NCBI RefSeq assembly: GCF_017307055.1
Contig: NZ_JAFLEQ010000003.1
Span: forward strand, 541,733 to 605,732
DNA: 64,000 nt
Direction of reading: 5' to 3'
From: Corynebacterium mendelii
GTDB taxonomy: Bacteria > Actinomycetota > Actinomycetes > Mycobacteriales > Mycobacteriaceae
The position numbers and the translations under genes are program-made. Shown in pieces: positions 29,356 through 40,900 of this stretch (the first letter of the stretch is position 1; every line of letters begins with the position of its first letter). The notes beneath the pieces were generated by a model. That model was not told where the DNA came from. It saw nothing but the letters and a program-made list of their open reading frames with translations, and did no database searches.

Positions 29356-29811
29356 GTGAAACTTGAACAGATGTACCAGGAAGTGATCCTCGATCACTAC
29401 CGCAATCCGCAGCACAAAGGTCTGCGCGAACCCTTTGACCGGGAAGTCCACCATGTCAACACCTCCTGCGGCGACGAGCTGACGCTGCGGGTGAAGCTGT
29501 CCGAGGACGGCACAGTCGTCGACGATATTTCCTATGACGCCATCGGGTGCTCGATCAGCCAGGCCTCAACCTCTGTGATGGCGGAGGAACTCATCGGCCA
29601 GCCGGTGGACAAAGCCATGGAGAAACTCGGCTCGTTTGAAAAAATGATTCTCTCCCGCGGCAAAGAAGAGGGCGACGAGGATCTCATCGGCGACGGGATC
29701 GCTTTTTCCGGCGTGTCCCAGTACCCGGCCAGGGTCAAATGTGCGCTGTTGGGCTGGAAAGCCTTCCAGGCCGCGGCCGCGGAAACCCTGGAGACCAAAA
29801 ACGCGCAGTAG
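29356..29811 (+). CDS. sufU: SufU-type zinc-dependent sulfurtransferase
   Basis: Accepts persulfide sulfur from SufS and passes it to the SufBCD scaffold. The 151-residue product has the SufU N-terminus MYQEVILDHYRNPQHKG and three conserved cysteines (NTSCGDEL, AIGCSISQAS, RVKCALLGW), which with an Asp form the zinc site. The GTG at 29356 (VKLEQMYQEV) is used; an internal ATG four codons later is also possible. The ribosome binding site is not clear. Confidence 0.95.
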   Translation: MKLEQMYQEVILDHYRNPQHKGLREPFDREVHHVNTSCGDELTLRVKLSEDGTVVDDISYDAIGCSISQASTSVMAEELIGQPVDKAMEKLGSFEKMILSRGKEEGDEDLIGDGIAFSGVSQYPARVKCALLGWKAFQAAAAETLETKNAQ

Positions 29812-29907
29812 CCGCTGTTTCCGGCCGGACCCCGCCAATCCCCCCGCGGACACAAGTTTTTTTCTTTACCACCACACGCCACACCACCGACGCTAAGGAC
29901 ACCTTTC

Positions 29908-30318
29908 GTGAGCGACGACGCATCCATGGACAGCTACGACACCCTTTCCGACAAGGGGGAGAGGGAGGAGAAAATCCGCCCCGACGACCAGTCGATGGAA
30001 CAGCTGGCCAAAGCCGGCGAGGTTGAGGAGTTGATGAGGGATGTCATCGACCCGGAACTGGGCATCAATGTCGTTGACCTGGGTCTGGTCTACGACATCT
30101 GGATTGAAAACGACAACGAGTGCGTGGTCAATATGACCTTGACCTCGCCGGCCTGCCCGCTGACCGACATGCTGGAGGAACAGTCGAAGGCGGCGGTCGT
30201 GGAATCGGGGTGCTGCTCCAAGCTGACCCTGCAGTGGGTGTGGAATCCGCCGTGGGGTCCGCACATGATCACCGAGGACGGCCGCGAACAGCTGCGGGCG
30301 CTCGGTTTTTCCGTATAA
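29908..30318 (+). CDS. sufT: SufT / DUF59 Fe-S cluster carrier-type protein
   Basis: Last gene of the suf operon, encoding a 136-residue MIP18/DUF59 protein thought to help maturation of Fe-S proteins. The N-terminal 30 residues are acidic and disordered. The core shows VIDPELGINVVDLGLVYDI and MTLTSPACPLTDMLEEQ with the conserved cysteine. The GTG at 29908 has aagga well placed. A terminator-like hairpin follows at 30377. Confidence 0.95.
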   Translation: MSDDASMDSYDTLSDKGEREEKIRPDDQSMEQLAKAGEVEELMRDVIDPELGINVVDLGLVYDIWIENDNECVVNMTLTSPACPLTDMLEEQSKAAVVESGCCSKLTLQWVWNPPWGPHMITEDGREQLRALGFSV

Positions 30319-30376
30319 AATCATCGGCGTCATACAGTCCCGGATTTTTACCGGCACAGTGCAACGCCCCTGTGGT

Positions 30377-30431
30377 GCCACCACCGTCACCTGCCGCCCG
30401 CCCGCGGGATAGCGGCGGTGGTGGCGTTTGT
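30377..30431 (+). terminator. Terminator at the end of the suf operon
   Basis: Perfect 10-bp stem gccaccaccg/cggtggtggc (30377-30386 with 30416-30425) followed by gtttgtg. The loop contains further GC pairing. It probably ends the suf transcript. Confidence 0.55.
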
Positions 30432-30496
30432 GCATTGATTCCGCGGCCCCCATTGTTGCCGGGGTCCAGTAAAGCCCACGATCGTGAAAGTTCACC

Positions 30497-30772
30497 ATGG
30501 TTTTTTCCGCCACCACCCGGCGCCGGACCATCGCCGCCGCCACCGCCCTGTCGCTTGTGTTCGCAACCACCACCGTGGTGCCCACCCCGGCCGCACAGGC
30601 GGCCACCCAGCGCCCGTGCCTGCGGGTTCCGGGTCTGCCACCGGCGCTGATGCCGCTGTACATGGGCCTGTTTTATGTGGATCTGCTGCTATCGCTTGTG
30701 GCCACCGCGGTATCCCACAGTACCGGCGGCGCCACCCCGCAGCCGGGGTCGTCCGGCGTTCGCTGCGCGTAA
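30497..30772 (+). CDS. Small exported protein, unknown
   Basis: A 91-residue protein with a typical Sec signal peptide (TTRRRTIAAATALSLVF onward, cleavage likely after PAAQA near residue 35), a short cysteine-containing segment (RPCLRVPG), a hydrophobic helix around residues 50-72 (LMPLYMGLFYVDLLLSLVATAV) and a Gly/Ser/Pro tail ending GVRCA. Start support is moderate (gtgaaag before the ATG). It stands alone between the suf operon and the leftward cyclase-like gene. I do not recognise the family. It resembles the protein at 11816-12124 only in general design. Confidence 0.6.
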   Translation: MVFSATTRRRTIAAATALSLVFATTTVVPTPAAQAATQRPCLRVPGLPPALMPLYMGLFYVDLLLSLVATAVSHSTGGATPQPGSSGVRCA

Positions 30773-30842
30773 CAATTGCCGTCCGGATAAACACCCGGAT
30801 GGTTTTTCTTTCCGCCCGCCGCGGCCACCCGGGGATAACGGG

Positions 30843-31967
30843 TCAACCGCGGGAACGGAAAAATTCCCGCATAATTGTGCGCTTCAAACGGTAGTCAGCG
30901 CCGGAAAACACCCGGATCATCCCGGTGATGGTGCCGACCGGATCGCCGAGAGTGAAAAATCGCTTCTGCGCCCGGCTATCCAGGGTGAAAACCGGTTCCA
31001 GGAAATCGGACAACTCCGCGCCGTTGAAGGCGCAGAGGACATTCAGGGCGTTGTCGGTCAACAACCGGTCGACCCTCCAGGCGGGTTCCTGCCAGGGCAT
31101 CCGGCCGGGGGGTTTGCCCGCGAAGACGGGACGGAGCGCGTCAAGGACCCGGTCGACGTTGTTGAGGGCGGCGGCAAGACTGTAGCCGGTCACCGGGTTG
31201 ACAAGCCCGGCCCTGGCGCCGAAACAGACGGTGGCAGGTGAATCAACATGCCCGGTCAAGGCAATGACCACGTCTTCGGTCGTCTCATCCGTGGGCGTGT
31301 AGCCGAGTCTTTCGGCTAGCCGATCTGCCAGATCCCCCGGCTCCACCGGGTGGCGTGTGGCCAGTACCGTTTCTTCCACCAGGAGTTTCCCGCCAACCTG
31401 CATGGTGTAGCCAAACGACGGCGGGATGGTGGAATCTGCGGCAACTTGTGTGAGATCCATCCACACAGGCTGGGTCCCCGCGGCTGAGGTGAAAGGATCG
31501 CGCTCGGACGGGTCGGTGAACACCCCGCGGGCCACCTGGCGGGCGCAGCCGGGGCTTAACGGCAGCCCCCGGGCATCGGCGATGACGGGTGCGGTGACTG
31601 TGGTGCCGGAGATATCCACACTGTGTTGTCCGGTGACCCTCGCATGCGCGTGGACCACCCTGAACCCGCCCAGTGCCCGCCGCAGCCGCTCATTGTCGAC
31701 AATGCCGTATTTTCTGTCGAGAGGGTGCAGCCAGTTTCTTCCGATGACGATCGCGCGGTTGACCGTGGAAAAAACCGACTCATCCAACCAGTCGGGAAGC
31801 TCATCGGCGAAGATGCCGTAGGTGTTGGTCCACTGTGTGACCGGATCAACCGCCAGAACACGCCAGCCGCGCGCGGCCGCCCGGTGGGCCAGGGTGCGAC
31901 CGGCCGGCCCCGCCCCGAGGACAATCACATCTACTGCCGCGGGCAGGGTGGTGGTGGAATCAGTCAT
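30843..31967 (-). CDS. Lycopene-cyclase-like FAD-dependent enzyme
   Basis: A 374-residue flavoprotein of the CrtL/CrtY lycopene cyclase type. It has an N-terminal dinucleotide-binding motif VIVLGAGPAGRTLAHRAAARG, then NTYGIFADELPDWL (the YGxWxDE-like cyclase motif), the central PVTGYSLAAALNNVDRVLDAL block that matches the family FAD/substrate region, and a C-terminal FFTLGDPVGTITGMIRVFSGADY. In this family it would cyclise the ends of lycopene at the membrane surface. No other carotenoid gene is in the window, and corynebacterial decaprenoxanthin normally uses unrelated small membrane cyclases, so its true substrate is uncertain. It could act on another isoprenoid. Divergent from the ABC-F gene. 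Confidence 0.75.
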   Translation of the reverse strand: MTDSTTTLPAAVDVIVLGAGPAGRTLAHRAAARGWRVLAVDPVTQWTNTYGIFADELPDWLDESVFSTVNRAIVIGRNWLHPLDRKYGIVDNERLRRALGGFRVVHAHARVTGQHSVDISGTTVTAPVIADARGLPLSPGCARQVARGVFTDPSERDPFTSAAGTQPVWMDLTQVAADSTIPPSFGYTMQVGGKLLVEETVLATRHPVEPGDLADRLAERLGYTPTDETTEDVVIALTGHVDSPATVCFGARAGLVNPVTGYSLAAALNNVDRVLDALRPVFAGKPPGRMPWQEPAWRVDRLLTDNALNVLCAFNGAELSDFLEPVFTLDSRAQKRFFTLGDPVGTITGMIRVFSGADYRLKRTIMREFFRSRG

Positions 31968-32128
31968 GGGGGAGGACCTTGGTGCAGGAAACTGCCGGGA
32001 TCCGGTACAGCCCGCCGCAGTGTGCGCAGGCTGCCGGCCAACTACAGACCGCTGACAGCGGCGAACAAGGGTGGGCAGGTTGTGTCGGATAGAGATGGTC
32101 GGATGGGCGGTTGCTACAGTTACGCGTT

Positions 32129-33760
32129 GTGATTGTAGCCAGCGACCTTGAGGTCAGAGTCGGAGCCCGTACCCTAGTCAACGCGCCCGGCGATCATTTG
32201 CGGGTGCAGCCGGGTGACCGTATCGGGCTGGTGGGGCGCAACGGTGCCGGAAAAACCACCACCATGCGGATTTTGTCCGGGGAAAACGAACCCTACGGCG
32301 GGAAAGTCACCCAGTCGGGTCCCGTCGGGTATCTGCCGCAGGACTCCCGGGAAGGACGGATCGATGTCACCGCCCGCGACCGGGTGCTCTCGGCGCGGGG
32401 CCTGGACCGGATTCAGGCGTCGATGGACCGGCAGCAGGAAATCATGGAAACCACCCTCGATGACTCCAAACGGGACGCTGCGGTGCGCAAATACTCCCGG
32501 CTCGAGGAGCGTTACCACACTCTCGGCGGATACGAGGCCGCCAGCGAAGCGGCCCGCATCTGTGACAGCCTGGGGCTTCCGGCCCGGGTGCTCGACCAGC
32601 AGCTGGAGACACTGTCCGGCGGGCAGCGGCGGCGTGTGGAACTGGCGCAGATTCTGTTCGCGGCGACCGAGGGAACCGGTAAATCCGCAACCACCCTGCT
32701 GCTTGACGAACCCACCAACCACCTGGATTCCGACTCGATTGCGTGGCTGAAGGATTTTCTGAAAAAACACGAGGGTGGCCTGGTGGTCATCTCCCACGAC
32801 GTGGATCTTCTCGCGGAAGTGTGCAACAAGGTGTGGTTCCTTGATGCGGTGCGCTCGGAGGTGGATGTCTACAACATGGGGTGGAGCAAATACATCGACG
32901 CCCGCGCCACCGATGAGGCACGCCGCCGCCGGGAGCGGGCCAATGCCGAGAAAAAAGCCTCCGCGTTGAAAAAACAGGCCGCCAAACTGGGGGCGAAAGC
33001 CACCAAAGCCGCCGCCGCGAAGCAGATGCTGGCGCGGGCGGAAAAAATGATTGACAGCACCGACGAAATCAGGCGCGCCGACAAAGTGGCGCACATCAAG
33101 TTCCCCGAACCGGCGCCCTGCGGCAAAACACCGATGATGGCTGAGGGCCTGACCAAGGTCTACGGTTCACTGGAGGTGTTCACCGGGGTTGATCTGGCCA
33201 TTGACAAAGGCTCCCGGGTGGTTGTTCTCGGATTCAACGGTGCCGGAAAAACCACGCTGCTGAAACTGCTCGCCGGAGTGGAACGCACCGACGGTGAAGG
33301 TGGCCTGGTCTACGGTCACGGGTTGAAGATCGGCTACTTCGCCCAGGAACACGACACCATTGACCCGGACAAGACAGTGTGGGAAAACACCATCGCCGCC
33401 TGCCCGGATGCCGGGGAGCAGGACCTGCGCGGGCTGTTGGGTGCTTTCATGTTCTCCGGTGACCAGCTCCAACAACCCGCCGGAACATTGTCCGGTGGTG
33501 AGAAAACCCGCCTGGCGCTGGCCGGTCTGGTCAGCTCCCGGGCCAATGTTTTGCTGCTCGACGAGCCGACCAACAACCTCGATCCCGTCTCGCGGGAACA
33601 GGTTCTTGACGCGTTGCGCACCTACACCGGTGCGGTTGTTCTGGTCACCCACGATGCCGGTGCGGTCAAAGCCCTGGATCCGGAAAGGGTCATCGTACTG
33701 CCCGACGGCACTGAGGATTTGTGGAGCGAGGACTACATGGAGATCGTCGAGCTGGCCTGA
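32129..33760 (+). CDS. ABC-F family ATPase
   Basis: Cytoplasmic protein of 543 residues with two ABC domains and no membrane part. Domain 1 has GRNGAGKTTTMRIL, LSGGQRRRVELAQ and LLLDEPTNHLD. Domain 2 has GFNGAGKTTLLKLL, LSGGEKTRLALAG and LLLDEPTNNLD. A charged linker of about 80 residues lies between (residues 255-330). ABC-F proteins act on the ribosome in translation control or antibiotic protection; which role applies here is not visible. The GTG at 32129 follows a tacagt box by 8 bases, so the mRNA is probably leaderless. The upstream reading from 32111 is not favoured. Confidence 0.93.
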   Translation: MIVASDLEVRVGARTLVNAPGDHLRVQPGDRIGLVGRNGAGKTTTMRILSGENEPYGGKVTQSGPVGYLPQDSREGRIDVTARDRVLSARGLDRIQASMDRQQEIMETTLDDSKRDAAVRKYSRLEERYHTLGGYEAASEAARICDSLGLPARVLDQQLETLSGGQRRRVELAQILFAATEGTGKSATTLLLDEPTNHLDSDSIAWLKDFLKKHEGGLVVISHDVDLLAEVCNKVWFLDAVRSEVDVYNMGWSKYIDARATDEARRRRERANAEKKASALKKQAAKLGAKATKAAAAKQMLARAEKMIDSTDEIRRADKVAHIKFPEPAPCGKTPMMAEGLTKVYGSLEVFTGVDLAIDKGSRVVVLGFNGAGKTTLLKLLAGVERTDGEGGLVYGHGLKIGYFAQEHDTIDPDKTVWENTIAACPDAGEQDLRGLLGAFMFSGDQLQQPAGTLSGGEKTRLALAGLVSSRANVLLLDEPTNNLDPVSREQVLDALRTYTGAVVLVTHDAGAVKALDPERVIVLPDGTEDLWSEDYMEIVELA

Positions 33761-33919
33761 TCCCGCTGATCGGCCCACCCCTGAAAAGGGCGGAGCGGAG
33801 CCTTCTCGGAGTTTTCGTCCCCGCTTATCAGGCCCGGTTAATCCGGCATGGCCCGTCCCTTCGGGCCGGTGTCACGGGCATTTCCTATCCGCGGGGATGT
33901 GTGGCTTAAAATAAGTTTC

Positions 33920-34720
33920 ATGCTCAAGCTGTTCTCCCATTCAGAGGTCCCGGTCGACAGTGCGTTGGCCGTCGCACTGGTCGGCCCCTCCCGTCTGAGG
34001 ATGGGCCAGGCCGCCGCCGGTGAAGTCGGAAACTACATCCGTTTCAATGAAGATGACTTCACCGACGTCGGTTGTGGTGCCGCTTCTGTGAAGAGGACGC
34101 CCGACGGCGGGGTGATTATCCGTTCAGTGCGCGGCGAAGAAATCCTCGACCCGAAATCGGCCGAGAGACTCGCTGAACGCGGTCGCCGCATTGTGCGCGA
34201 ATGGCCCGCCCAGCTGACCTACCCTGTGCAGTATCTGGGGGCGTCGATGTCGATTGCCCAGGGGATGAAACCCCGGAGCGTGCTGGACCGTACCTGGCGG
34301 GTGTTCAACGCCTCCAAGACGGTGCTCATTGACGACCCGACATTTCTTGAAATCGGAAAGAAGCTGCTCAACTGGGAGGTTCATGAGGCCTCCGGGGTGC
34401 ATGTCGAGGCACCGGCCGGTCCGGCGCAGCTGAACCAGCACATCAAATTGAAATACGGCCCGACGATCTCCCCGTGCATCGTGGTTGATGCGACGGTGAC
34501 GGAAGACCAGATTTCGCTGGTGTACGGCACCACGGCAGGGCACATCGAAAACGGGGAAGAGGCGTTCATGCTCACCCGTGACGGCTCCGGCCTGGCGACC
34601 GCCCGGGTGGGTGCTTTCTCCAAACACGCCTGGTTCGCCGCCCGTGTCGCCTCGCCTGTGGCCCACCGCATCCAGGAAATGATCACCCGCCGGTACCTGA
34701 ACAATATGATTCCGAAATAA
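33920..34720 (+). CDS. DUF1990 family protein
   Basis: Protein of 266 residues. The C-terminal 160 residues match the DUF1990 pattern: LLNWEVHEASGVHVEAP, a VVDATVTEDQISLVYGTTAGHIENGEEAF stretch, then AFSKHAWFAARVASPVAHRIQEMITRRYL. The N-terminal 90 residues are corynebacterial in character and unassigned. No catalytic motif is known for the family. The ATG at 33920 follows taaaat with a 7-base gap (leaderless). It lies alone between the ABC-F gene and a strong terminator. Confidence 0.8.
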   Translation: MLKLFSHSEVPVDSALAVALVGPSRLRMGQAAAGEVGNYIRFNEDDFTDVGCGAASVKRTPDGGVIIRSVRGEEILDPKSAERLAERGRRIVREWPAQLTYPVQYLGASMSIAQGMKPRSVLDRTWRVFNASKTVLIDDPTFLEIGKKLLNWEVHEASGVHVEAPAGPAQLNQHIKLKYGPTISPCIVVDATVTEDQISLVYGTTAGHIENGEEAFMLTRDGSGLATARVGAFSKHAWFAARVASPVAHRIQEMITRRYLNNMIPK

Positions 34721-34750
34721 CCGGGAACAACCTCGGTCCCCGCCACCACC

Positions 34751-34801
34751 ACCCGGGGCACGCCCACCCGCATCAAGCGGGGGCCGCGCCCTGGGTTTTT
34801 T
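34751..34801 (+). terminator. Terminator after the DUF1990 gene
   Basis: Stem acccggggc pairing with gccctgggt (34751-34759 with 34788-34796, minor mismatch) runs straight into a six-T tract. A clear intrinsic terminator. Confidence 0.75.
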
Positions 34802-34902
34802 GTTCAGGATGCCGGACATTCCACAGCCCGGTGCCTTTGAACGCCCGCAGCCTGCCGGCCGGATGCCTGATGCGGCCGGCGGGAGGGGAGGACAAGTTTG
34901 GG

Positions 34903-35652
34903 CTAGGCGCCGGTGGCGTAGATGCGGGCGAAGTTTTTCAGCATGGTCGGCGCCACCGACAGGTCATGGCCGTCCAATGTGGCCACCACCCGGTCGTATT
35001 CGTCCGGGCCGTAGTATCCGCCGTGTTTGTAGGCGTTGAGACGGGCAATGAAAGAATCACGTTCCAGCTCCGGGTGGAATTGGGTGACGTAGATGTTGGC
35101 GCCGATACGGAACATCTGGATCGGACAGGCCTCACCTTCGACCAGCAGAACCGAATTTTCCGGCAACCTCGAGCAGGCTTCCTTGTGGCCGACCAGTGCG
35201 GCGAAACGATCCGGCATCCCGGCCAGGATTGGATCCTCCCGGCCCGCGGGAGTTTGGTGGATGGTGATGCATCCGGCCGGTTCCCCGTAGGTCCGGTCGA
35301 CAATGCCACCGGCGATACCGGCGATGGTGCCGACACCGAAGCAGGCACCGAAGACGGGAAAATCAACCTCAAGTGCCTGCCCGACGACGCTGCGCAGACA
35401 GTTTTCCACACGCAGCTGCAAATCCGACTTGTCGGTGTCTGTCGAGTTGAAGGGGCTGCCGCCCAAAAAGATCCCGGCCCACTGCGACAGGTCGACCTCG
35501 CCGAGGGGGGTTTGCTCCACCCGGTGCTGGATGAGGGTGTTCTCGCTCAGCCCCGTCAAACGGATAAACGATTGATGCTCCTGGGCGGCCATGTCATCTT
35601 CGGGACGGGTCGACAACAGCAGGAAAGGTTTGGTCGTGGGCGTGCTCACCAT
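34903..35652 (-). CDS. Class I glutamine amidotransferase-like protein
   Basis: A 249-residue stand-alone glutaminase domain of the GMP-synthase type. It shows GIFLGGSPFNS, the nucleophile elbow VFGACFGVGTIAG with Cys 104, and TQFHPELERDSF with the catalytic His-x-Glu. It would release ammonia from glutamine for an unknown partner, or act on gamma-glutamyl compounds. The ATG at 35652 has cggaag upstream. The open frame continues 65 codons further but without family similarity. It lies downstream of acnR as in C. glutamicum. Confidence 0.85.
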   Translation of the reverse strand: MVSTPTTKPFLLLSTRPEDDMAAQEHQSFIRLTGLSENTLIQHRVEQTPLGEVDLSQWAGIFLGGSPFNSTDTDKSDLQLRVENCLRSVVGQALEVDFPVFGACFGVGTIAGIAGGIVDRTYGEPAGCITIHQTPAGREDPILAGMPDRFAALVGHKEACSRLPENSVLLVEGEACPIQMFRIGANIYVTQFHPELERDSFIARLNAYKHGGYYGPDEYDRVVATLDGHDLSVAPTMLKNFARIYATGA

Positions 35653-35884
35653 GAGGTCACTTCCGTTGGGAGATAATCGGGGCGCGAAAAATGGTCGGGG
35701 TATCCCTGCCGCTGTCGCGGCCGTGCGGCTGACCCGCCGGTCGGCCGGGGCGAAGGTGGGATGGCACCAACTCCGGTGGCTGGTGACCGGACAAGAAGGT
35801 CTAGTGCCGCCGGATAAGTGAAAATGATACAGACGGTGCAGGTGCACCAGCCGCCCTGGGGCGGGTGGTGGAAGGAGTAAGCCG

Positions 35885-36451
35885 CTAGTTTTTGCGGCGT
35901 ACGGAATCCTCGACCATGTCGAGGACCCGGTCCATCACGGCGGTGCCGTCACCTGCGGCCAGTCGGGCGATCATGCCGTCCATGAACACCTCGAGATAGG
36001 TGTGGATGACTTCCACCGGCACATCGGTGCGCATACGGCCTTCGTCGACGCCCTGCTGCAGACGCGCACGCACGGCCCTGTCGAGGATTTCCTGGTGGGA
36101 TTTCCACTGGGCGGCGAAGGCGGGATCCGTTTTGATCAGCCGGGTTATTTCCGTGCGGGTGGAAAACCAGTCGTAGGTGCCGGGATTGTCGAGCATTTCC
36201 CGCATGACTTCGACCAGACCCTCCTCGGCGACGGTCTGCGCCATGCGGGCGGCATCTTGTTTCGCGAGGGCGAAAAACAGTGATTCCTTGTCGGCGAAGT
36301 GGTGGAAGATCGCGCCGCGGGATTTACCGGTTGCTTCTTCCAGCCGCCGGACGGTGGCACCGTCGTAGCCGTATTCGGCGAAACACTTCCTGGCGCCGAC
36401 GAGAATCTCACTGCGCCGACTCGACAGGTCTTTCGGGGTGACTCGAGGCAC
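35885..36451 (-). CDS. acnR: Aconitase repressor AcnR (TetR family)
   Basis: TetR-type repressor of 188 residues, the same length as C. glutamicum AcnR, which represses acn in response to citrate/metal and iron conditions. The N-terminal helix-turn-helix reads GATVRRLEEATGKSRGAIFHHFADKESLF and the C-terminal domain is similar throughout (ARMAQTVAEEGLVEVMREML). The GTG at 36451 has aagga 12 bases upstream; an ATG at 36514 would add 21 unrelated residues. It follows acn on the same strand, and its operator is present in the acn promoter. Confidence 0.95.
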   Translation of the reverse strand: MPRVTPKDLSSRRSEILVGARKCFAEYGYDGATVRRLEEATGKSRGAIFHHFADKESLFFALAKQDAARMAQTVAEEGLVEVMREMLDNPGTYDWFSTRTEITRLIKTDPAFAAQWKSHQEILDRAVRARLQQGVDEGRMRTDVPVEVIHTYLEVFMDGMIARLAAGDGTAVMDRVLDMVEDSVRRKN

Positions 36452-36586
36452 GGTGGCAGGACATCCTTTCCGTGTTTCGTCGGTGATTTGGCGGTAGCAG
36501 CGGGTGTTTTCCACCGCACCACGGATGGCTGTTGCGGGGGCACGGGAAAAGCACGCGGAAGCTTGGGGTAAGGGGGGGCACAGCCG

Positions 36587-36626
36587 CCACCGGCGGGAGA
36601 CGCTTGTCGCATCTCCCGCCGGGTGG
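36587..36626 (-). terminator. Hairpin between acn and acnR
   Basis: Perfect 11-bp stem ccggcgggaga/tctcccgccgg (36590-36600 with 36612-36622), extended with a bulge. There is no T-run on the minus strand, so it may attenuate acn transcripts while allowing some read-through into acnR. Confidence 0.5.
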
Positions 36627-36717
36627 TTGTGCGTTTGTCACGGGTTGTACCGGCCCGTGGGCGGTGCAGCCGGGCGGTGATAACCGTTGCGCTGCACCTT
36701 ATGTTTCCGCTGGCGGA

Positions 36718-39537
<2,820 letters not shown>

Positions 39538-40029
39538 GTAAGCTCCAGTTCCTTGGGTGTTGTATATGAGTCAGATGGGGAGGGGACCTCCCGCGGCCGA
39601 AAGCGGCCGTATACCAATCTCCGAGTATAACAGTACGGGCGTTCTGTTTCGACAACACGCCGAACTCCACCAAACGACTACCCCCGAACCGGTTGCTCCA
39701 CCGGCGTTTATGCCGTTGAGTGCCGTAAATCATGACCCCACCCCGCCCCCGGCCGCTGTCAGGGACGTTGGCCTGAGGTGTCACAGGCTGGGCTGCGCAT
39801 ATATTGCCCCAATGAATAAGGGGCAGTCTTGTTGATTGATTGACACAATCCGGAGTGGTCGGCTGACGACACACCGGACCGCTGGCTGCTGGGTCCCCGG
39901 CGCAAGGGTCAATCCGCGGTAAACTCCATACCGCTGCAACCGGCCGCCACCCTTAAATATTAAACGAGCGCGACCCGGTTGCCGCATGTTCGTTGAGACA
40001 AGTTGTTCGACACAAGGAGACGGCCGACA
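39538..40029. other. acn-Rv1476-type divergent intergenic region
   Basis: About 490 bases. The left third holds the acn leader, its -10 box and the AcnR operator. A small hairpin (gcccc...ggggc, 39807-39825) and a repeated tgattgattga patch follow. The right end supplies the ribosome binding site of the next gene. No further gene is seen. Confidence 0.5.
39624..39646 (-). promoter_or_regulatory. acn: acn promoter with AcnR operator
   Basis: On the minus strand cagaacgcccgtactg (39646-39631) differs from the published C. glutamicum AcnR operator, as I recall it (cagaacgcttgtactg), only at two central bases. The -10 box tatact (39629-39624) begins one base after it, so the operator occupies the promoter spacer, where AcnR would block polymerase. 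Confidence 0.85.
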
Positions 40030-40557
40030 GTGATCCCCGCGGGTACAGACCTGGATGCCATCAATGAAGGCCTGGCAGATGATGGCGTGCACCTGGGCGA
40101 GCTGGGGGAGCAGTACCCGGAGCTGATCGGTGATCTGGCGGGCACGGTCGCCCACGCCAAACAAGAAGGCTTCGGCAACTTGTGTGTTGTCCACCTTGAT
40201 CAGCCGCCGGCCCGGGTTGCCGACCACCGTGATGTCGCCGAACAGATTTTGCGCGATACCGACTGCAACACGGTGATCGTCCGCAGTTCTGTCGGTGGCG
40301 ACATTGTCTCTGACACCTACTCCCGCAAAGCCATCGAGAGCCACCAGTTCCAGATGATTGCCTCACCCGACTACGCCGGCTCGGTCGCCGAGTTTGCCGG
40401 GCAGGTTCGCGCCGATACGACCCCCTGGCAATGGATCAATATTGTTCTCGCCGTGGTTGTCGTGGTCGCCGTCATAGTCTCTGTGGCATCGGCATCGCTG
40501 CGCCGCCTGCGTGATGGTGCCGCCGCCGACGACACTGTCACCACGCCTGCAGTCTGA
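40030..40557 (+). CDS. Rv1476-family membrane protein (DUF6676)
   Basis: A 175-residue protein with a long soluble N-terminal domain and one C-terminal membrane helix (about residues 137-158, INIVLAVVVVVAVIVSVASA), so it is probably tail-anchored with the N-terminal domain on one face of the membrane. Its position between aconitase and a RipA-type hydrolase is the same as Rv1476 in mycobacteria and its corynebacterial equivalents, and the sequence fits that family. Function is unknown; a link to cell-wall hydrolase control is suggested only by neighbourhood. The GTG at 40030 has aaggag upstream. Confidence 0.8.
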   Translation: MIPAGTDLDAINEGLADDGVHLGELGEQYPELIGDLAGTVAHAKQEGFGNLCVVHLDQPPARVADHRDVAEQILRDTDCNTVIVRSSVGGDIVSDTYSRKAIESHQFQMIASPDYAGSVAEFAGQVRADTTPWQWINIVLAVVVVVAVIVSVASASLRRLRDGAAADDTVTTPAV

Positions 40558-40598
40558 CTGTTTTTTCGCCCCGCCTTTTTACGGGAAGTCCCGAATAT

Positions 40599-40646
40599 AA
40601 AAAACCCGCCTATGTCCGTGCACCGCACCGGGGAAGGTGGGTTTTT
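40599..40646 (+). terminator. Terminator after the Rv1476-type gene
   Basis: Stem aaaaacccgcct/aggtgggttttt (40600-40611 with 40635-40646, one G-T pair) ending in five T. A good intrinsic terminator. Confidence 0.7.
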
Positions 40647-40659
40647 CCATCGGCGTGGA

Positions 40660-40900
40660 AAATAGCCGTCATTGTTTCAAAAAAAGATCGACCTTGACTA
40701 ACACGGTAGCGCTGTGAAGAAAATAAAAGTGAATTTCTTCAACATTAGTGTGTCAATTGCGAAAAACAATAAAGGGAATTGAAGAAAAAATATAGTACAT
40801 TCCGGACTATAGCAATTGTCGTGTTTTAAAGTAACGGTAAAAGCATAATTGCAGAATAACTTAAACGAAGCGACATGGCGGGGTTGATTGTTTTTTGATT
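40660..40900. repeat. AT-rich island with nested inverted repeats
   Basis: Roughly 240 bases that are visibly AT-rich against the GC-rich surroundings. It contains gaagaaa/tttcttc, cttcaa/ttgaag, caattgc/gcaattg and tatagt-9-actata (40791-40811). No convincing coding frame; the minus-strand frame across it has a composition-driven hydrophobic tail only. Confidence 0.5.
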
